Part shown: positions 35,283 through 43,631 of the stretch, piece after piece
Layout of the letters: each line of letters starts with the position of its first letter
Position numbering within the stretch: the first letter of the stretch is position 1
Source: Meiothermus sp.
GTDB lineage: Bacteria > Deinococcota > Deinococci > Deinococcales > Thermaceae
Reading direction: 5' to 3'
Length of the DNA stretch: 46,946 nt
NCBI RefSeq assembly: GCF_025056915.1
Contig: NZ_JANWVH010000014.1
Span: 1 to 46,946, forward strand
Notes under the pieces: generated by a model
What the model was told of the DNA's origin: nothing
The model's input: the letters and a program-made list of their open reading frames with translations, nothing else
Databases searched by the model: none
Program-made: the position numbers and the translations under genes

Positions 35283-36284
35283 CTACCGGATGGCGCCGGT
35301 CTCACGCAGGTAGCGCAAGGCACCGGGATGGAAGGGAATGACCACTTTTTGGTTGTACAGGTCTACGGTGTTCTTGATGGTGGTGTCGCGGGCCGCGGCG
35401 GTGGCGGTCACCAGGGTTTGCAGGTTGCTGAAAACCGCCTTCATAATGGCCGCGGCCAGGTCGTCGGGCATGGAGGCCGGGCACAGGAACACGTTGCCGG
35501 TGTAGAGGGCAAACACGTTGTCTTTGGTGCCGTAGGCGGCCTTGGGCAGCACACCGGTGGTGATGATACCGGGGAACTCTTTCATCAGGAGCTGGGCCGT
35601 GGGGCCATTGCGGGGAGAATCTACCAGCTTGATCTGATCCCCTTTGCGGGCCAGGCTCTGGGCCAGCTCCACCACACTGGCGGTGGGCACCCCCCCAACC
35701 CAGAAGTAGGCATCGATGGTGCCTTCGGACAGGGCTTTGGCCGATTCGGCGGCGGGCAGGCGCTCCCGTTTGGCAAACTCACGCACATCTACACCGGCCC
35801 CCTTGAGCACCAGCAGGGCCAGGTTTTCGGTCGAGGAGCCGGGCTGGCCGGTCGAGACCCGCTTGCCCCGTAGGTCGCCTACAAACTTGATGCCCGAGTT
35901 TTCGGTGGTCACGATGTGGATCAGGCTGGGGTACATGTAGAACATGATGCGCTGCATGTCGGCCTTGCGCTGGGCAAAGCGCGGCTCTTCACCCGTGTAG
36001 GTGACCAGGGCCGAATCGGTGGTGGCCAGGGCACAGTAGTAGGTGCGGGAGGCTGGGTCGGTGCGGTCGCGCAAGAGCAGCAGGTTGTCGTAGGAACCCC
36101 CGGTTTGTTGAGCGGTGGCATCGGCCACTCCCGACTCGCTCAGCAACTTGGCAATGGCCTGCCCGTAGAAGAAAAACACGCCCCCAGTGCTACCCGTAGG
36201 AATAACCACCCGGGGACGCTGCTGGGCCAGGGCCGCCCCCAGCACCAGCATCAAGGCAATTACAAGCACTTTCCACAGCTTCAT
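35283..36284 (-). CDS. TAXI-family TRAP solute-binding protein
   Basis: Extracytoplasmic receptor of the TRAP system, 333 aa from ATG 36284, with AGGAGG at good spacing. Signal peptide MKLWKVLVIALMLVLGAALAQ. The TAXI signature is VVIPTGSTGGVFFFYGQAIAKLL; later GDLRGKRVSTGQPGSSTENLALLVL and DAYFWVGGVPTASVVEL. An upstream in-frame ATG at 36311 would add 9 residues ahead of the ribosome binding site and is rejected. The leader is about 92 nt from the promoter at 36384-36411. Confidence 0.93.
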   Translation of the reverse strand: MKLWKVLVIALMLVLGAALAQQRPRVVIPTGSTGGVFFFYGQAIAKLLSESGVADATAQQTGGSYDNLLLLRDRTDPASRTYYCALATTDSALVTYTGEEPRFAQRKADMQRIMFYMYPSLIHIVTTENSGIKFVGDLRGKRVSTGQPGSSTENLALLVLKGAGVDVREFAKRERLPAAESAKALSEGTIDAYFWVGGVPTASVVELAQSLARKGDQIKLVDSPRNGPTAQLLMKEFPGIITTGVLPKAAYGTKDNVFALYTGNVFLCPASMPDDLAAAIMKAVFSNLQTLVTATAAARDTTIKNTVDLYNQKVVIPFHPGALRYLRETGAIR

Positions 36285-36383
36285 TGAAAAACCTCCTGAA
36301 AACCGGATCAAAAACGGCGTAGTGGGTCACCCAAAACATCGTTCTAGCCCGATGTGTCTTGGGTTATGCTTCCGGCTGTGGTC

Positions 36384-36411
36384 AGTTTACATATTACATG
36401 TAACATGTCAA
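36384..36411 (-). promoter_or_regulatory. TAXI-TRAP promoter with embedded palindromic operator
   Basis: On the minus strand TTGACA (36411-36406), a 16-bp spacer and TAAACT (36389-36384). Inside the spacer is the perfect palindrome TTACATGTAA (36394-36403), within an AT-rich run that contrasts with the GC-rich surroundings. The divergent GntR gene starts 80 bp away, so its product is the obvious candidate to bind here. Confidence 0.75.
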
Positions 36412-36488
36412 GGGGCAGACGCCAGAATACCTGCCGGTAGGGCGCAATCTAAAACGTAAAGTTGGAGTGAATCTGTCTAGATGGAGCT

Positions 36489-37151
36489 ATGAAGCCTCGA
36501 GCCAAGCTGCAATCCGAACGTCTCGCCGACAAGGCCTACGCTGTGTTGCGCTCCCAGATTTTGAAGGGGGTGTTGCCGCCCGGCCACGCCCTCAGCGTGC
36601 CGGAGCTATCGCGCCAGCTCGGGGTCTCGCGCAGCCCGGTGCGCGAGGCGGTGTTGCAGCTGGTGGCCGAGGGGCTGGCCCGGGAACAGGCCCACAAGGG
36701 AGCGGTGGTGGCCCATTTCAGCCTCGAGGATGCGCTGCAAATCCTGGAGGTGCGCGAGGTGCTGGAGGTGGCCTCGGTGCGGCTGGGCGCCAGCCGGGCC
36801 GCTCCTGAAGACCTGGCCCGGCTGAAGCAGGTGCTGCAAGCCCAGGCCAAGGCTCTTCAGGAGAGCGACTTTGTGGGCTACCAGGCCACCGATCTTCAGT
36901 TTCACAGGCTGCTGGGCACCCTCAGCCACAACCCCGTACTGGAGCGGATGGTGGGGCTGCTCAAGGATCAGTCGCACCTGGCGCTGGAACCGGCAGCCCG
37001 CAGCCTGGCCCAGCTCGAGCGGGGGTACCACGAACACCGCTCGGTGCTGGCTGCCCTCGAGGCCCGCAACGCCGAAGGCGCCGGCCTGGCCCTTCTGAAG
37101 CACTTCAAGCGCATCCGGGAAAGCCTGGAAGGTTGGCTGGTAACGAAATAG
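36489..37151 (+). CDS. GntR-family regulator, FadR/FCD type
   Basis: A 220-aa transcription factor. N-terminal winged helix (about 10-75): KAYAVLRSQILKGVLPPG, LSVPELSRQLGVSRSPVREAV. C-terminal FCD ligand domain (about 85-215) with the His/Asp residues expected for metal and carboxylate binding in DLQFHRLL and YHEHRSVLAALEA. FCD regulators commonly sense organic acids. Its divergent position to the TAXI-TRAP genes suggests that it controls their import. GGAG precedes the ATG. The stop codon TAG is also the first three bases of a family 1 repeat. Confidence 0.92.
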   Translation: MKPRAKLQSERLADKAYAVLRSQILKGVLPPGHALSVPELSRQLGVSRSPVREAVLQLVAEGLAREQAHKGAVVAHFSLEDALQILEVREVLEVASVRLGASRAAPEDLARLKQVLQAQAKALQESDFVGYQATDLQFHRLLGTLSHNPVLERMVGLLKDQSHLALEPAARSLAQLERGYHEHRSVLAALEARNAEGAGLALLKHFKRIRESLEGWLVTK

Positions 37152-37345
37152 ACCGCTCTTCCCATACGATGAGCCATTCGGGTTGGAGAAAGCCTGGTTC
37201 TGAACAAAACAGTGGCGGCCTGGAAACTCGAAAACATGCGTCTGGGCCCAGGCGCAACGCAGACCAGCGTGCCTCACCTCGGTGCGGCACGTCTCTTTGT
37301 CTCTTCTCGTGTTCGTGGGCGGCCACGTCTGTGAAGAGCGCAATA
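37149..37345 (-). repeat. Interspersed repeat family 1, long form (copy D)
   Basis: 197 bp, inverted relative to copy C. The right end TAGACCGCTCTTCCCATA starts on the gntR stop codon; the left end, at high coordinates, is TATTGCGCTCTTCACAGA. As in copy C, about 95 bp sit within hairpin I; the inner hairpins are CACC-TC-GGTG and GCGTCT-GGGCCC-AGGCGC, and hairpin II is GTTCTG-AA-CAAAAC on the plus strand. Over about 150 bp it aligns with copy C essentially without gaps. Confidence 0.8.
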
Positions 37346-37350
37346 ATGCG

Positions 37351-37445
37351 CAGTTCCAGGTTCCAGCGTAGTGGCAACCTTCAAAGATATTGAGCGGGGG
37401 CGGTCGGAGGTGGGGCGTGGTCTCCAGCACCCGCACCCTACCCCC
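37351..37445 (-). repeat. Interspersed repeat family 2 (copy 3)
   Basis: On the minus strand: GGGTGCTGGAGACCACGCCCC, then ATCTTTGAAGGTTGCC and CTACGCTGGAACCTGG, in the same order as the other two copies but more diverged. It abuts the left end of family 1 copy D with 5 bp between. The 120 bp from here to the MFS operator hold nothing else I recognise. Confidence 0.5.
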
Positions 37446-37565
37446 GTCCCTGCCTCAACACCCCCACCGCTTGCCGGGTGTTCCAGCCAAAGATGGTACT
37501 GGAGAGCTTTGCGGACGCAAACCCTGCAAAACCGGAATCAACTTCCAGGCCCGAACCGGTTGCGT

Positions 37566-37598
37566 AAACTGACCGGCGGGTCAGTTTAGGGGTATGAT
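37566..37598 (+). promoter_or_regulatory. MFS gene promoter with TetR-like operator
   Basis: A perfect inverted repeat, AAACTGACC, 4-nt spacer, GGTCAGTTT (37566-37587), followed by the -10 box TATGAT (37593-37598), 6 nt before the GTG start. The best -35 match (CTGACC, 18-bp spacer) lies inside the left arm, so a bound dimer would block polymerase. Dyads of the TGACC-n4-GGTCA form are typical of TetR-family sites. No such regulator is in the window. Confidence 0.7.
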
Positions 37599-37604
37599 GG
37601 GGGG

Positions 37605-38846
37605 GTGCTGGCGCTGGCCCTGCTACGAGACCCCCAATATCGCACCTACTGGATTGCGCTGTTCCTTTCCCAACTTGGCACCTGGATGCAAGCAGCCACA
37701 CAGGGTTGGTTGGTGCTGGAGCTGACCGGCAGCGCCGAGCGTCTGGGCTTGGTGGTGGCTTTGCAGTTTCTGCCCTCGCTGCTTTTCTCCATTCCAGCCG
37801 GGGTGCTCTCGGATCGGTACAGCCGACGCAACCTCCTCTTCATCACCCAGGGCGGCATGGCGATGCTGGCCTTTGGCATGTTTGCCCTGATCGTGACCGG
37901 GCTGGTGCGCTACGAGCACGTCCTGGTGTTCGCCTTCCTGTACGGCATGTTCAACGCCATGGACCTGCCCGTGCGGCAAGCCTTCACGGTGGAGCTGGCC
38001 GGTAAGGATCGCTATCCCGGCGCCATCGCCCTCAACTCTTTTGGTTTCAATACCTCGAGGCTGGTGGGGCCGGCCCTGGCCGGGCTGCTCATCGCAGGTT
38101 TCGGGCTTTCCTGGAGCTACCTGGCCAACGCGCTTTCCTTCATTCCGCTCATCGCGGTGCTGTTTTTCACACCCGGCGGCAAAATAGAGCCCCAGCATCG
38201 CGGGGTCATGGAGGATGCCCTCGAGGGCCTGCGCTTTGTCTGGCAAGAGCCCCTGGTACGGCAGGTGGTGGTGCTGGTGGGGCTGACCAGTCTGCTGGGC
38301 ATGAACTTTCAGACCATCGTGCCTTCCTATGCAAGGCTCGAGCTTGGCCTCGACGCGCAGGGGTTCGGCTTCCTGATGTCGGCAGTGGGCCTGGGTTCAA
38401 TCGTGGCCGCCCTGGTTCAGGCCATTGCCTCCAGGGCCCGCCCCATGCGGGCCGTGATCGGCAGCATTATTCTGGGTACGTCGCTGATGACCCTGGCCCT
38501 GCCTCTGCCGACCCTCTGGGTCGCGGTGGTGCTGGGCATTGGTGGTCTGGGCATGATTACCACCATGCTCAACTCCAACACCACCGTGCAACTCATTGCG
38601 CCCGACCGCATCCGGGGCCGGGTGATGTCGGTGTACTCGATGGTCTTGCTGGGCTCGGGGCCGCTGGGCGCCTATCTTTCGGGCTTTTTGATCGAGGCCC
38701 TGGGGGCCCGCTGGGGCGTGGCCGTGATGGGCCTCCTGACCCTGATGGCGGCCCTGGTCATGATTCGCTTTCCCTGGCCCAAAGCGCTGGCCCCCGCGCC
38801 CAAAGCCGAGCCGCCCATGCCCACCCCCCAGGTTGCCTCCGACTGA
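37605..38846 (+). CDS. MFS transporter, EntS-like exporter family
   Basis: A 413-aa major facilitator with 12 predicted membrane segments. The first helix LFLSQLGTWMQAATQGWLVL and the loop IPAGVLSDRYSRRNLL (the MFS motif A position) place it in the EntS/MFS_3 branch, whose members mostly export siderophores, drugs or other small molecules. C-terminal part: DRIRGRVMSVYSMVLLGSGPLG, then a Pro/Ala-rich tail. Start GTG 37605 follows a TATGAT box by 6 nt, suggesting a leaderless mRNA. The palindrome over its promoter suggests ligand-induced expression. Substrate unknown. Confidence 0.9.
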   Translation: MLALALLRDPQYRTYWIALFLSQLGTWMQAATQGWLVLELTGSAERLGLVVALQFLPSLLFSIPAGVLSDRYSRRNLLFITQGGMAMLAFGMFALIVTGLVRYEHVLVFAFLYGMFNAMDLPVRQAFTVELAGKDRYPGAIALNSFGFNTSRLVGPALAGLLIAGFGLSWSYLANALSFIPLIAVLFFTPGGKIEPQHRGVMEDALEGLRFVWQEPLVRQVVVLVGLTSLLGMNFQTIVPSYARLELGLDAQGFGFLMSAVGLGSIVAALVQAIASRARPMRAVIGSIILGTSLMTLALPLPTLWVAVVLGIGGLGMITTMLNSNTTVQLIAPDRIRGRVMSVYSMVLLGSGPLGAYLSGFLIEALGARWGVAVMGLLTLMAALVMIRFPWPKALAPAPKAEPPMPTPQVASD

Positions 38847-38870
38847 CCCCGCCTGGGTATGCTGTGCAAG

Positions 38871-39722
38871 GTGGAGATACTGCCGGCCCTCGAGGCCCGC
38901 TACCAGATGCCCCTGACCCCGCTGGTCGGCGGGGCCGAGGCCCGCACCTTTGCGGGGGATGGGCTGGTGTTCAAAGTCTACCCACCCCAAACCACCGAAC
39001 CAGGCGGCATCTACGCCGCGCGCCTGGAAGCCCTGAACATGACCAAAGCAGGGCTGGCCGAGTGGGTCGTGGAGGCCTACACCCTCAACCAGCACGGCAT
39101 TCTGGTAACCCGGCGCTACCCCGGAACCAACTTTACCCCCACCCGCTTCAGCCAGGCCGCTCTGAACGAGCTGGCCCGATTTTTCGTACACCTCCACAGC
39201 ATCGCAGAACCGGGCGTGGTCAGCCGTTCTCGTCTGCAAAACCGCCTCAACCAGTTTGGCGGCACCCTGCACGACCTTCCCCAGGCCCAGCAGTTGGTGG
39301 GCTGGCTCTGGCAGCACATAGACGAAGTCGCCGGAACCCCCCAGGCGTTCTGCCACCGCGACCCCCATGCGGGCAACATCCTCTTGAAGCATCCCGAGGC
39401 CCAGGGCGTGCCCGAGGCCCTGGTGGTGGACTGGGTGCGCGCCCAGCCCGACGACCCCGCCCGCGACCTGGCCATCCTGACCACCGGCACGCTGGTGCTG
39501 CTGGGCGAGGAAAAGGCCACCGCCGCCCTGCAAAGCATTGTACAGAGCTACCCCGAACCCACCCTGCTCTGGCGCCGCCTGCGCTTCTGGGTGCCCCTCA
39601 CCTACCTGCACGATATGCACTGGTTCCGCACCAAAGAGCCGGCGGGTTTCGAGGCCGCCGTGGCCGACAAGATGCCCAAGGCCCTGCGGTTCTACCAGGA
39701 CTTCAACCCAGAGCTGGCCTGA
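38871..39722 (+). CDS. Aminoglycoside phosphotransferase-like small-molecule kinase
   Basis: A protein-kinase-like (APH/choline kinase) fold, 283 aa. The catalytic loop is CHRDPHAGNILL (HxDxxxxN in the form HRDPHAGN), and the metal-binding motif VVDWVRAQPDDPARDLAIL replaces DFG. The N-terminal lobe has VGGAEARTFAGDGLVFKVY with a candidate ATP-binding Lys. The natural substrate could be a sugar, amino alcohol or homoserine; resistance should not be assumed. I start at GTG 38871 because the upstream ATG (38859) lies within the TATGCT -10 box, 7 nt before the GTG. It follows the MFS gene by 24 bp. Confidence 0.8.
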   Translation: MEILPALEARYQMPLTPLVGGAEARTFAGDGLVFKVYPPQTTEPGGIYAARLEALNMTKAGLAEWVVEAYTLNQHGILVTRRYPGTNFTPTRFSQAALNELARFFVHLHSIAEPGVVSRSRLQNRLNQFGGTLHDLPQAQQLVGWLWQHIDEVAGTPQAFCHRDPHAGNILLKHPEAQGVPEALVVDWVRAQPDDPARDLAILTTGTLVLLGEEKATAALQSIVQSYPEPTLLWRRLRFWVPLTYLHDMHWFRTKEPAGFEAAVADKMPKALRFYQDFNPELA

Positions 39723-39844
39723 TGGGTAGGCCCAAAGCTTGAGGCTTGCATCTCAACCTTCGACTGACCCACGACCCCACCGCGAGCGTGCCCCGGCATT
39801 TTCATTTGCCCTCTGCTGCATCCCAGTGTTACGATTCAGCCAAC

Positions 39845-40471
39845 ATGAAGGTGACCGTGGTCGACCACCCCCTGGTGCAGCACAAGCTGGCCATCATTCG
39901 GGACAAACACACCGGCAACAAAGAGTTCCGTGAGCTGATGGAAGAGGTCACCATGCTCATGGCCTACGAGGCCATGCGCGACCTCGAGCTTGCCCCCGTG
40001 ACCATCGAGACCCCGCTCACCACCATGACCGCTCACATGCTCTCGGGCAAAAAACTGGCGGTGGTCGCCATTTTGCGCGCCGGTCTGATTATGGTGGACG
40101 GCATCCTCAAGCTGGTGCCGGCGGCCAAAGTGGGCCACATCGGGCTTTACCGCGACCCAGAAACCCTCAACCCGGTGGAGTATTACTGCAAACTCCCCGC
40201 CGATATTGCCGAGCGCAGGGTCTTCCTGACCGACCCCATGCTGGCCACCGCAGGCAGCGCGGTGCACGCCCTCTCCATCCTGAAAGCCAGGGGGGCCCAC
40301 CACATCAAGCTGATGAGCATCATCGCGGCCCCCGAGGGCATCAAGCGGGTACAAGAAGCCCACCCCGACGTGGAAATCGTGGTCGCCGCCATAGACAGCC
40401 ACCTCAACGACCACGGCTACATTGTGCCCGGCCTGGGCGATGCCGGGGATCGGATTTACGGCACCAAGTAG
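39845..40471 (+). CDS. upp: Uracil phosphoribosyltransferase
   Basis: Salvages uracil to UMP with PRPP. 208 aa from ATG 39845 ([20 protein letters not shown]), the standard N terminus; the longer frame from 39746 is rejected. Signatures: [31 protein letters not shown] (the PRPP site) and the C-terminal [18 protein letters not shown] that binds uracil. Promoter TTGCCC (39806-39811), 18-bp spacer, TACGAT, 9 nt before the ATG. Confidence 0.97.
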   Translation: MKVTVVDHPLVQHKLAIIRDKHTGNKEFRELMEEVTMLMAYEAMRDLELAPVTIETPLTTMTAHMLSGKKLAVVAILRAGLIMVDGILKLVPAAKVGHIGLYRDPETLNPVEYYCKLPADIAERRVFLTDPMLATAGSAVHALSILKARGAHHIKLMSIIAAPEGIKRVQEAHPDVEIVVAAIDSHLNDHGYIVPGLGDAGDRIYGTK

Positions 40472-40547
40472 CCAGGGGCTCCGGGCAGGGCGCGCACCTT
40501 CATTTGCGCATAACCACCCGCACGGCCCGCCAGGGTTTTGGGTGGGA

Positions 40548-40612
40548 TATTGCGCTCTTCACAGACCTGGCCGCCCACGAAAACGAGCATGCGTCCGGGC
40601 CGAGACGCATCT
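40548..40612 (+). repeat. Interspersed repeat family 1, truncated long form (copy F)
   Basis: Intact left end TATTGCGCTCTTCACAGA, the left arm of hairpin I (TGGCCGCC), then AAAACGAG and the inner hairpin GCGTCC-GGGCCG-AGACGC, which mark it as a deleted long form. The right half is gone. It lies 77 bp after upp. Confidence 0.7.
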
Positions 40613-40701
40613 AACACACCAAGGCGTGCGCCGGGCCTTTTCCCACCCACTCCCCCTGCACAAATCCTCACCCGTTCGCTATAAGCTAGAGCGGCTCAGG
40701 T

Positions 40702-41811
40702 ATGATTGAGTTTCTCAAATCCATCGGCATCGCCAACCCCACCGGCTCGGGCTGGATGATTGTGGTGTTTACGTTCCTGGTGGCCTGGACCGTGACCTGG
40801 CGGTTTATGCCCAGGGTAAGGCAGTTTGCCCTCAAGGTTGGCTGGGCCGACCAGCCCAATGCCCGCCGTCTGAACAAGGAACCCCTGCCCAATGCGGGAG
40901 GCCTGGCCATTTTTGCGGGCGTGGTGGCTGCCCTGGTCGCGGCTACCGCTCTGCGTCCCATTCTGATTCAGGAAGTGCAGGTGCAGGTGCTGGCCATTTT
41001 GCTGGGGGGGGCCATCCTGGTGCTGGTGGGTTTTGTGGATGACCAGTTCGGCCTGCCCCCGCTTTTTCGCCTTTTGGTGCAGTTTCTGGCAGCGCTGCTC
41101 CTGGTCGCGGTGGACATCCGCTTTCATGCGGCCTTCGGCACCGCCCTGGACCCCTTCTGGGGCACGGTGCTCACCATCGCATGGGTGGTGGGTATCACCA
41201 ACGCAGTCAACCTGATGGATGGTGTAGACGGCCTGGCCGGGGGCATCGCCTTTATTACCGCCATGAGTCTGCTGGCGGTATCGGCCCAGAACCCCCAGTG
41301 GGCGGCTGCCACCCTGGTGCTGGCTGCGCTGGCGGGTGCGGCGCTGGGCTTTTTGCGGCACAACTTTTTCCCCTCCAAAATCATCATGGGCGATGCTGGA
41401 GCCTATTTCTTTGGCTATGTGCTGGCCGCCACCGCCTTGCTGGGAAGCCTCAAGGTGACCACGGTTTTTTCGCTGGTTCCCACCGCCTTGTTTTTGCTGC
41501 TGCCCATTCTGGATACCTCGCAGGTGTTTGTCCGCCGCCTGCTCAAGCGGCAAAACCCCATGTCCACCCCGGGCAAAGACCATATTCACCACCGGCTTCT
41601 GGCCAGGGGCTTTTCCCAGCGGCGGACCACCGTTACCCTCTGGGCCATTACCCTGGCCCTGAATCTGGTGGCCATGTGGGTGCAGGGGGTGGGGGGGGTG
41701 GTCATTGCGGTAACGATTATGGGCACCGCATCGCTGCTGGGCTTTACGGTCTGGCGCAAGCTGCGGGCCGTTTGGAAGGAGACCGCACAGCAGGCTCCGG
41801 GAAGCGCTTAG
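40702..41811 (+). CDS. WecA/TagO-like undecaprenyl-phosphate GlcNAc-1-phosphate transferase
   Basis: Integral membrane enzyme of the MraY/WecA superfamily, 369 aa, about 11 membrane segments. It moves a sugar-1-phosphate (usually GlcNAc) from a UDP-sugar to undecaprenyl phosphate, starting a cell-surface polysaccharide. Signatures: LPNAGGLAIFAG, VLVGFVDDQFGL, NAVNLMDGVDGLAGG, KIIMGDAGAYFFG and the cytoplasmic DHIHHRLLARG that separates WecA/TagO types from MraY. TATAAG at 40680 is a possible -10 box, 16 nt before the ATG. The 192 bp after the gene show nothing I recognise. Confidence 0.9.
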   Translation: MIEFLKSIGIANPTGSGWMIVVFTFLVAWTVTWRFMPRVRQFALKVGWADQPNARRLNKEPLPNAGGLAIFAGVVAALVAATALRPILIQEVQVQVLAILLGGAILVLVGFVDDQFGLPPLFRLLVQFLAALLLVAVDIRFHAAFGTALDPFWGTVLTIAWVVGITNAVNLMDGVDGLAGGIAFITAMSLLAVSAQNPQWAAATLVLAALAGAALGFLRHNFFPSKIIMGDAGAYFFGYVLAATALLGSLKVTTVFSLVPTALFLLLPILDTSQVFVRRLLKRQNPMSTPGKDHIHHRLLARGFSQRRTTVTLWAITLALNLVAMWVQGVGGVVIAVTIMGTASLLGFTVWRKLRAVWKETAQQAPGSA

Positions 41812-42003
41812 TTCTGCGTCGCACAAAAGCCCGTTCGTGCCCCCCTCGCTCGGTTCCTCCCCGACCTCGCAGGGGCGGCCTGAGGTTGCAGACCTGGCCC
41901 TTCATGCAATGGGCCTGGGCAAGCACCCTCCCCAACCAGGGCCTCGAGGGCAACCACCCTTTGGAATCTGTGGCCGAATGTGGGTATCTTGACGACCGTG
42001 TAC

Positions 42004-42783
42004 TCAGCTCGAGGCCGAGGTATAGCTCCGCAGGGCAAAGCGCCAGAAGAACCTGGAAAAAACCAGTAGAAAAACCGCTATCAGTAGGGCCAGCCCCAGA
42101 CCGGTCAGGGTCAGGCGGCCCAGCGCGGCCTCGGCGGGCACCGTGGTCAGGAAGGCCACCGGCACCACAAAGGTGAAGACGAAGCGGTAAGCCACCGGAA
42201 AGGCCTGCACCGGGAAACGCCCGGCCTCGAGCAAGGCCCGCAGGACTTCGGTGGCGTTGGCCACCTTGACAAACCAGATGCTGCTGGTGCCGATGATGAA
42301 CCACAGGCTGTAGAGCATCACAAACGCCACCGCCAACAGCCCGAAGCCCATCCAATAGTCGGCCAGGCTCAGCCCCAGGCGCTGGCCTGCGTACACCCAC
42401 AGCAACAGTCCAATCACCCCATCGCTCAGGCCCCAGGGCGAAAGGGTGCGAAAAGAAAGCCAGAACTGGCTGTCCAGCGGCTTTAGCAGCACAAAGTCGA
42501 GGGTACCTTTTTGCACCTGCTCCACCACCCGGTTCAGGTTGGGCGAGAGCAGGGTAAAGGCGAAGCCATCCAGCATCAGGAAGGCGCCCAGCACCAGCAA
42601 GGCTTCCTCGAACCTCCAGCCCCCGGGCTGGTAGCCCCCCTGGTAGAGCAACGAGATTCCGAACAGGCTTCCGGCGGCTCCGCCGAGGGCCGAGAGCAGA
42701 GCCACCAGAAAGTTGCCCCGATACTCGAGCTCGGCCGCCAAGGCGGTTCCCCAAAAGCGGCTCAGCACCCGAAGATAGCGCAT
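42004..42783 (-). CDS. ABC-2 type transporter permease (orphan)
   Basis: A 259-aa membrane protein of the ABC-2 family, DUF990-like: ELEYRGNFLVALLSALGGAAGSL, LLKPLDSQFWLSF, FVMLYSLWFIIGTSSIWFV, and six membrane segments. DUF990-type permeases work as pairs with an ATPase, normally encoded next to them; neither the partner permease nor an ATPase is in this window. TACACT lies 6 nt before the ATG, with no Shine-Dalgarno site, so it appears to have its own leaderless promoter. The gene could be a leftover or serve an ATPase encoded elsewhere. Confidence 0.82.
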   Translation of the reverse strand: MRYLRVLSRFWGTALAAELEYRGNFLVALLSALGGAAGSLFGISLLYQGGYQPGGWRFEEALLVLGAFLMLDGFAFTLLSPNLNRVVEQVQKGTLDFVLLKPLDSQFWLSFRTLSPWGLSDGVIGLLLWVYAGQRLGLSLADYWMGFGLLAVAFVMLYSLWFIIGTSSIWFVKVANATEVLRALLEAGRFPVQAFPVAYRFVFTFVVPVAFLTTVPAEAALGRLTLTGLGLALLIAVFLLVFSRFFWRFALRSYTSASS

Positions 42784-42897
42784 GGGCTCAGTGTATCAGG
42801 CGGCCCAACGGGTCACATGGGGTTTAAGATGGCCTTTGCCCAGAGACATGGTGCGAATCCAGATGCGTTCAGCCTTCGGCTTGGGGCTTTCCCTTCC

Positions 42898-43608
42898 CTA
42901 GCCCCTGAAAGGCCCCCCGCGCCACACCACCGGCCCAATGATTTTGACCGGGTCGTCGCGGTGGCGCACCACCGGCGGCAGGCTGCGGCGGGCCGGGTAA
43001 AACACGATGTGTTCCCCCTCTTCCCGGTAGCGCTTGATGAGCAGCACCTCGTTCTGGCCATCCCAGGCCACCACCACGTCGCCGGCCCTAGGCATTCGGG
43101 CGGTATCCACCGCGACCCGGTCTCCTGGCGCGATGCTCTGGCTTATGGCCCGCACGCCCTCGGAAACCATGCAGTCGCCATTGACCGCAAAAACCACCAC
43201 GTTTTCGGGCTGGGCCCCGAGTTTTCGCAGGTCCTCCAGCGGCACCGAGGCCAGTTCTTCCATGGAGGCCGAACCCTCCTGACCCGCCCAAACCGCTGCC
43301 TGGACCGGGAACGTGACAAATCGCAGCCTGGCTTCCATGCGCCGGGCTCCCTCAGGCACCGGGCTTTCGGAAAAGGTTAGCTCCAACCCGGTCGCCTCCG
43401 AGAACTCCCGCAGATTCCAGCCCAGCACCTGCAGCAGAGCCCGCAGTTTGGCCGCTCCCAGGCCCAGCGTGGGGTGAATCAGGCCGCGCTCGAGGCGGCT
43501 CACCTCGGTCTGGTTGAGCAGCCCCGATGCCTGCGCTAGCTGGCTTTGCGAGAGGCCCTGGCGCTGGCGTTGCTGGCGGATGGCAATGGCCCAGTAAGGG
43601 GGGTTCAT
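42898..43608 (-). CDS. XRE-type regulator with S24 (LexA/CI-like) domain, Cys at nucleophile position
   Basis: A 236-aa CI-like regulator. The N-terminal helix-turn-helix (about 8-65) reads LSQSQLAQASGLLNQTEVSRLERG. The C-terminal S24 peptidase-like domain has a candidate Ala108-Gly109 cleavage site (AAVWAGQEG), NGDCM at 144-147 where GDSM is expected, and the general-base Lys192 in LLIKRY. The nucleophilic Ser is thus Cys146. Self-cleavage in response to DNA damage may be lost, slowed or Cys-driven; which one cannot be told. It faces a small membrane-protein gene across a region with two operator-like dyads, so autoregulation is likely. Confidence 0.88.
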   Translation of the reverse strand: MNPPYWAIAIRQQRQRQGLSQSQLAQASGLLNQTEVSRLERGLIHPTLGLGAAKLRALLQVLGWNLREFSEATGLELTFSESPVPEGARRMEARLRFVTFPVQAAVWAGQEGSASMEELASVPLEDLRKLGAQPENVVVFAVNGDCMVSEGVRAISQSIAPGDRVAVDTARMPRAGDVVVAWDGQNEVLLIKRYREEGEHIVFYPARRSLPPVVRHRDDPVKIIGPVVWRGGPFRG

Positions 43609-43631
43609 GGAATGGCCTCGAGACGATGCTA

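Noticed and set aside
36285-36311. Upstream start of the TAXI receptor
   Set aside because: It would place AGGAGG within the coding region and precede the signal peptide with unrelated residues.
38871-39722. Aminoglycoside resistance gene
   Set aside because: The kinase motifs are shared by many metabolic kinases, and nothing in sequence or context points to resistance.
39746-39844. N-terminal extension of upp
   Set aside because: The upp family begins at the ATG at 39845, and the promoter lies inside the extension.
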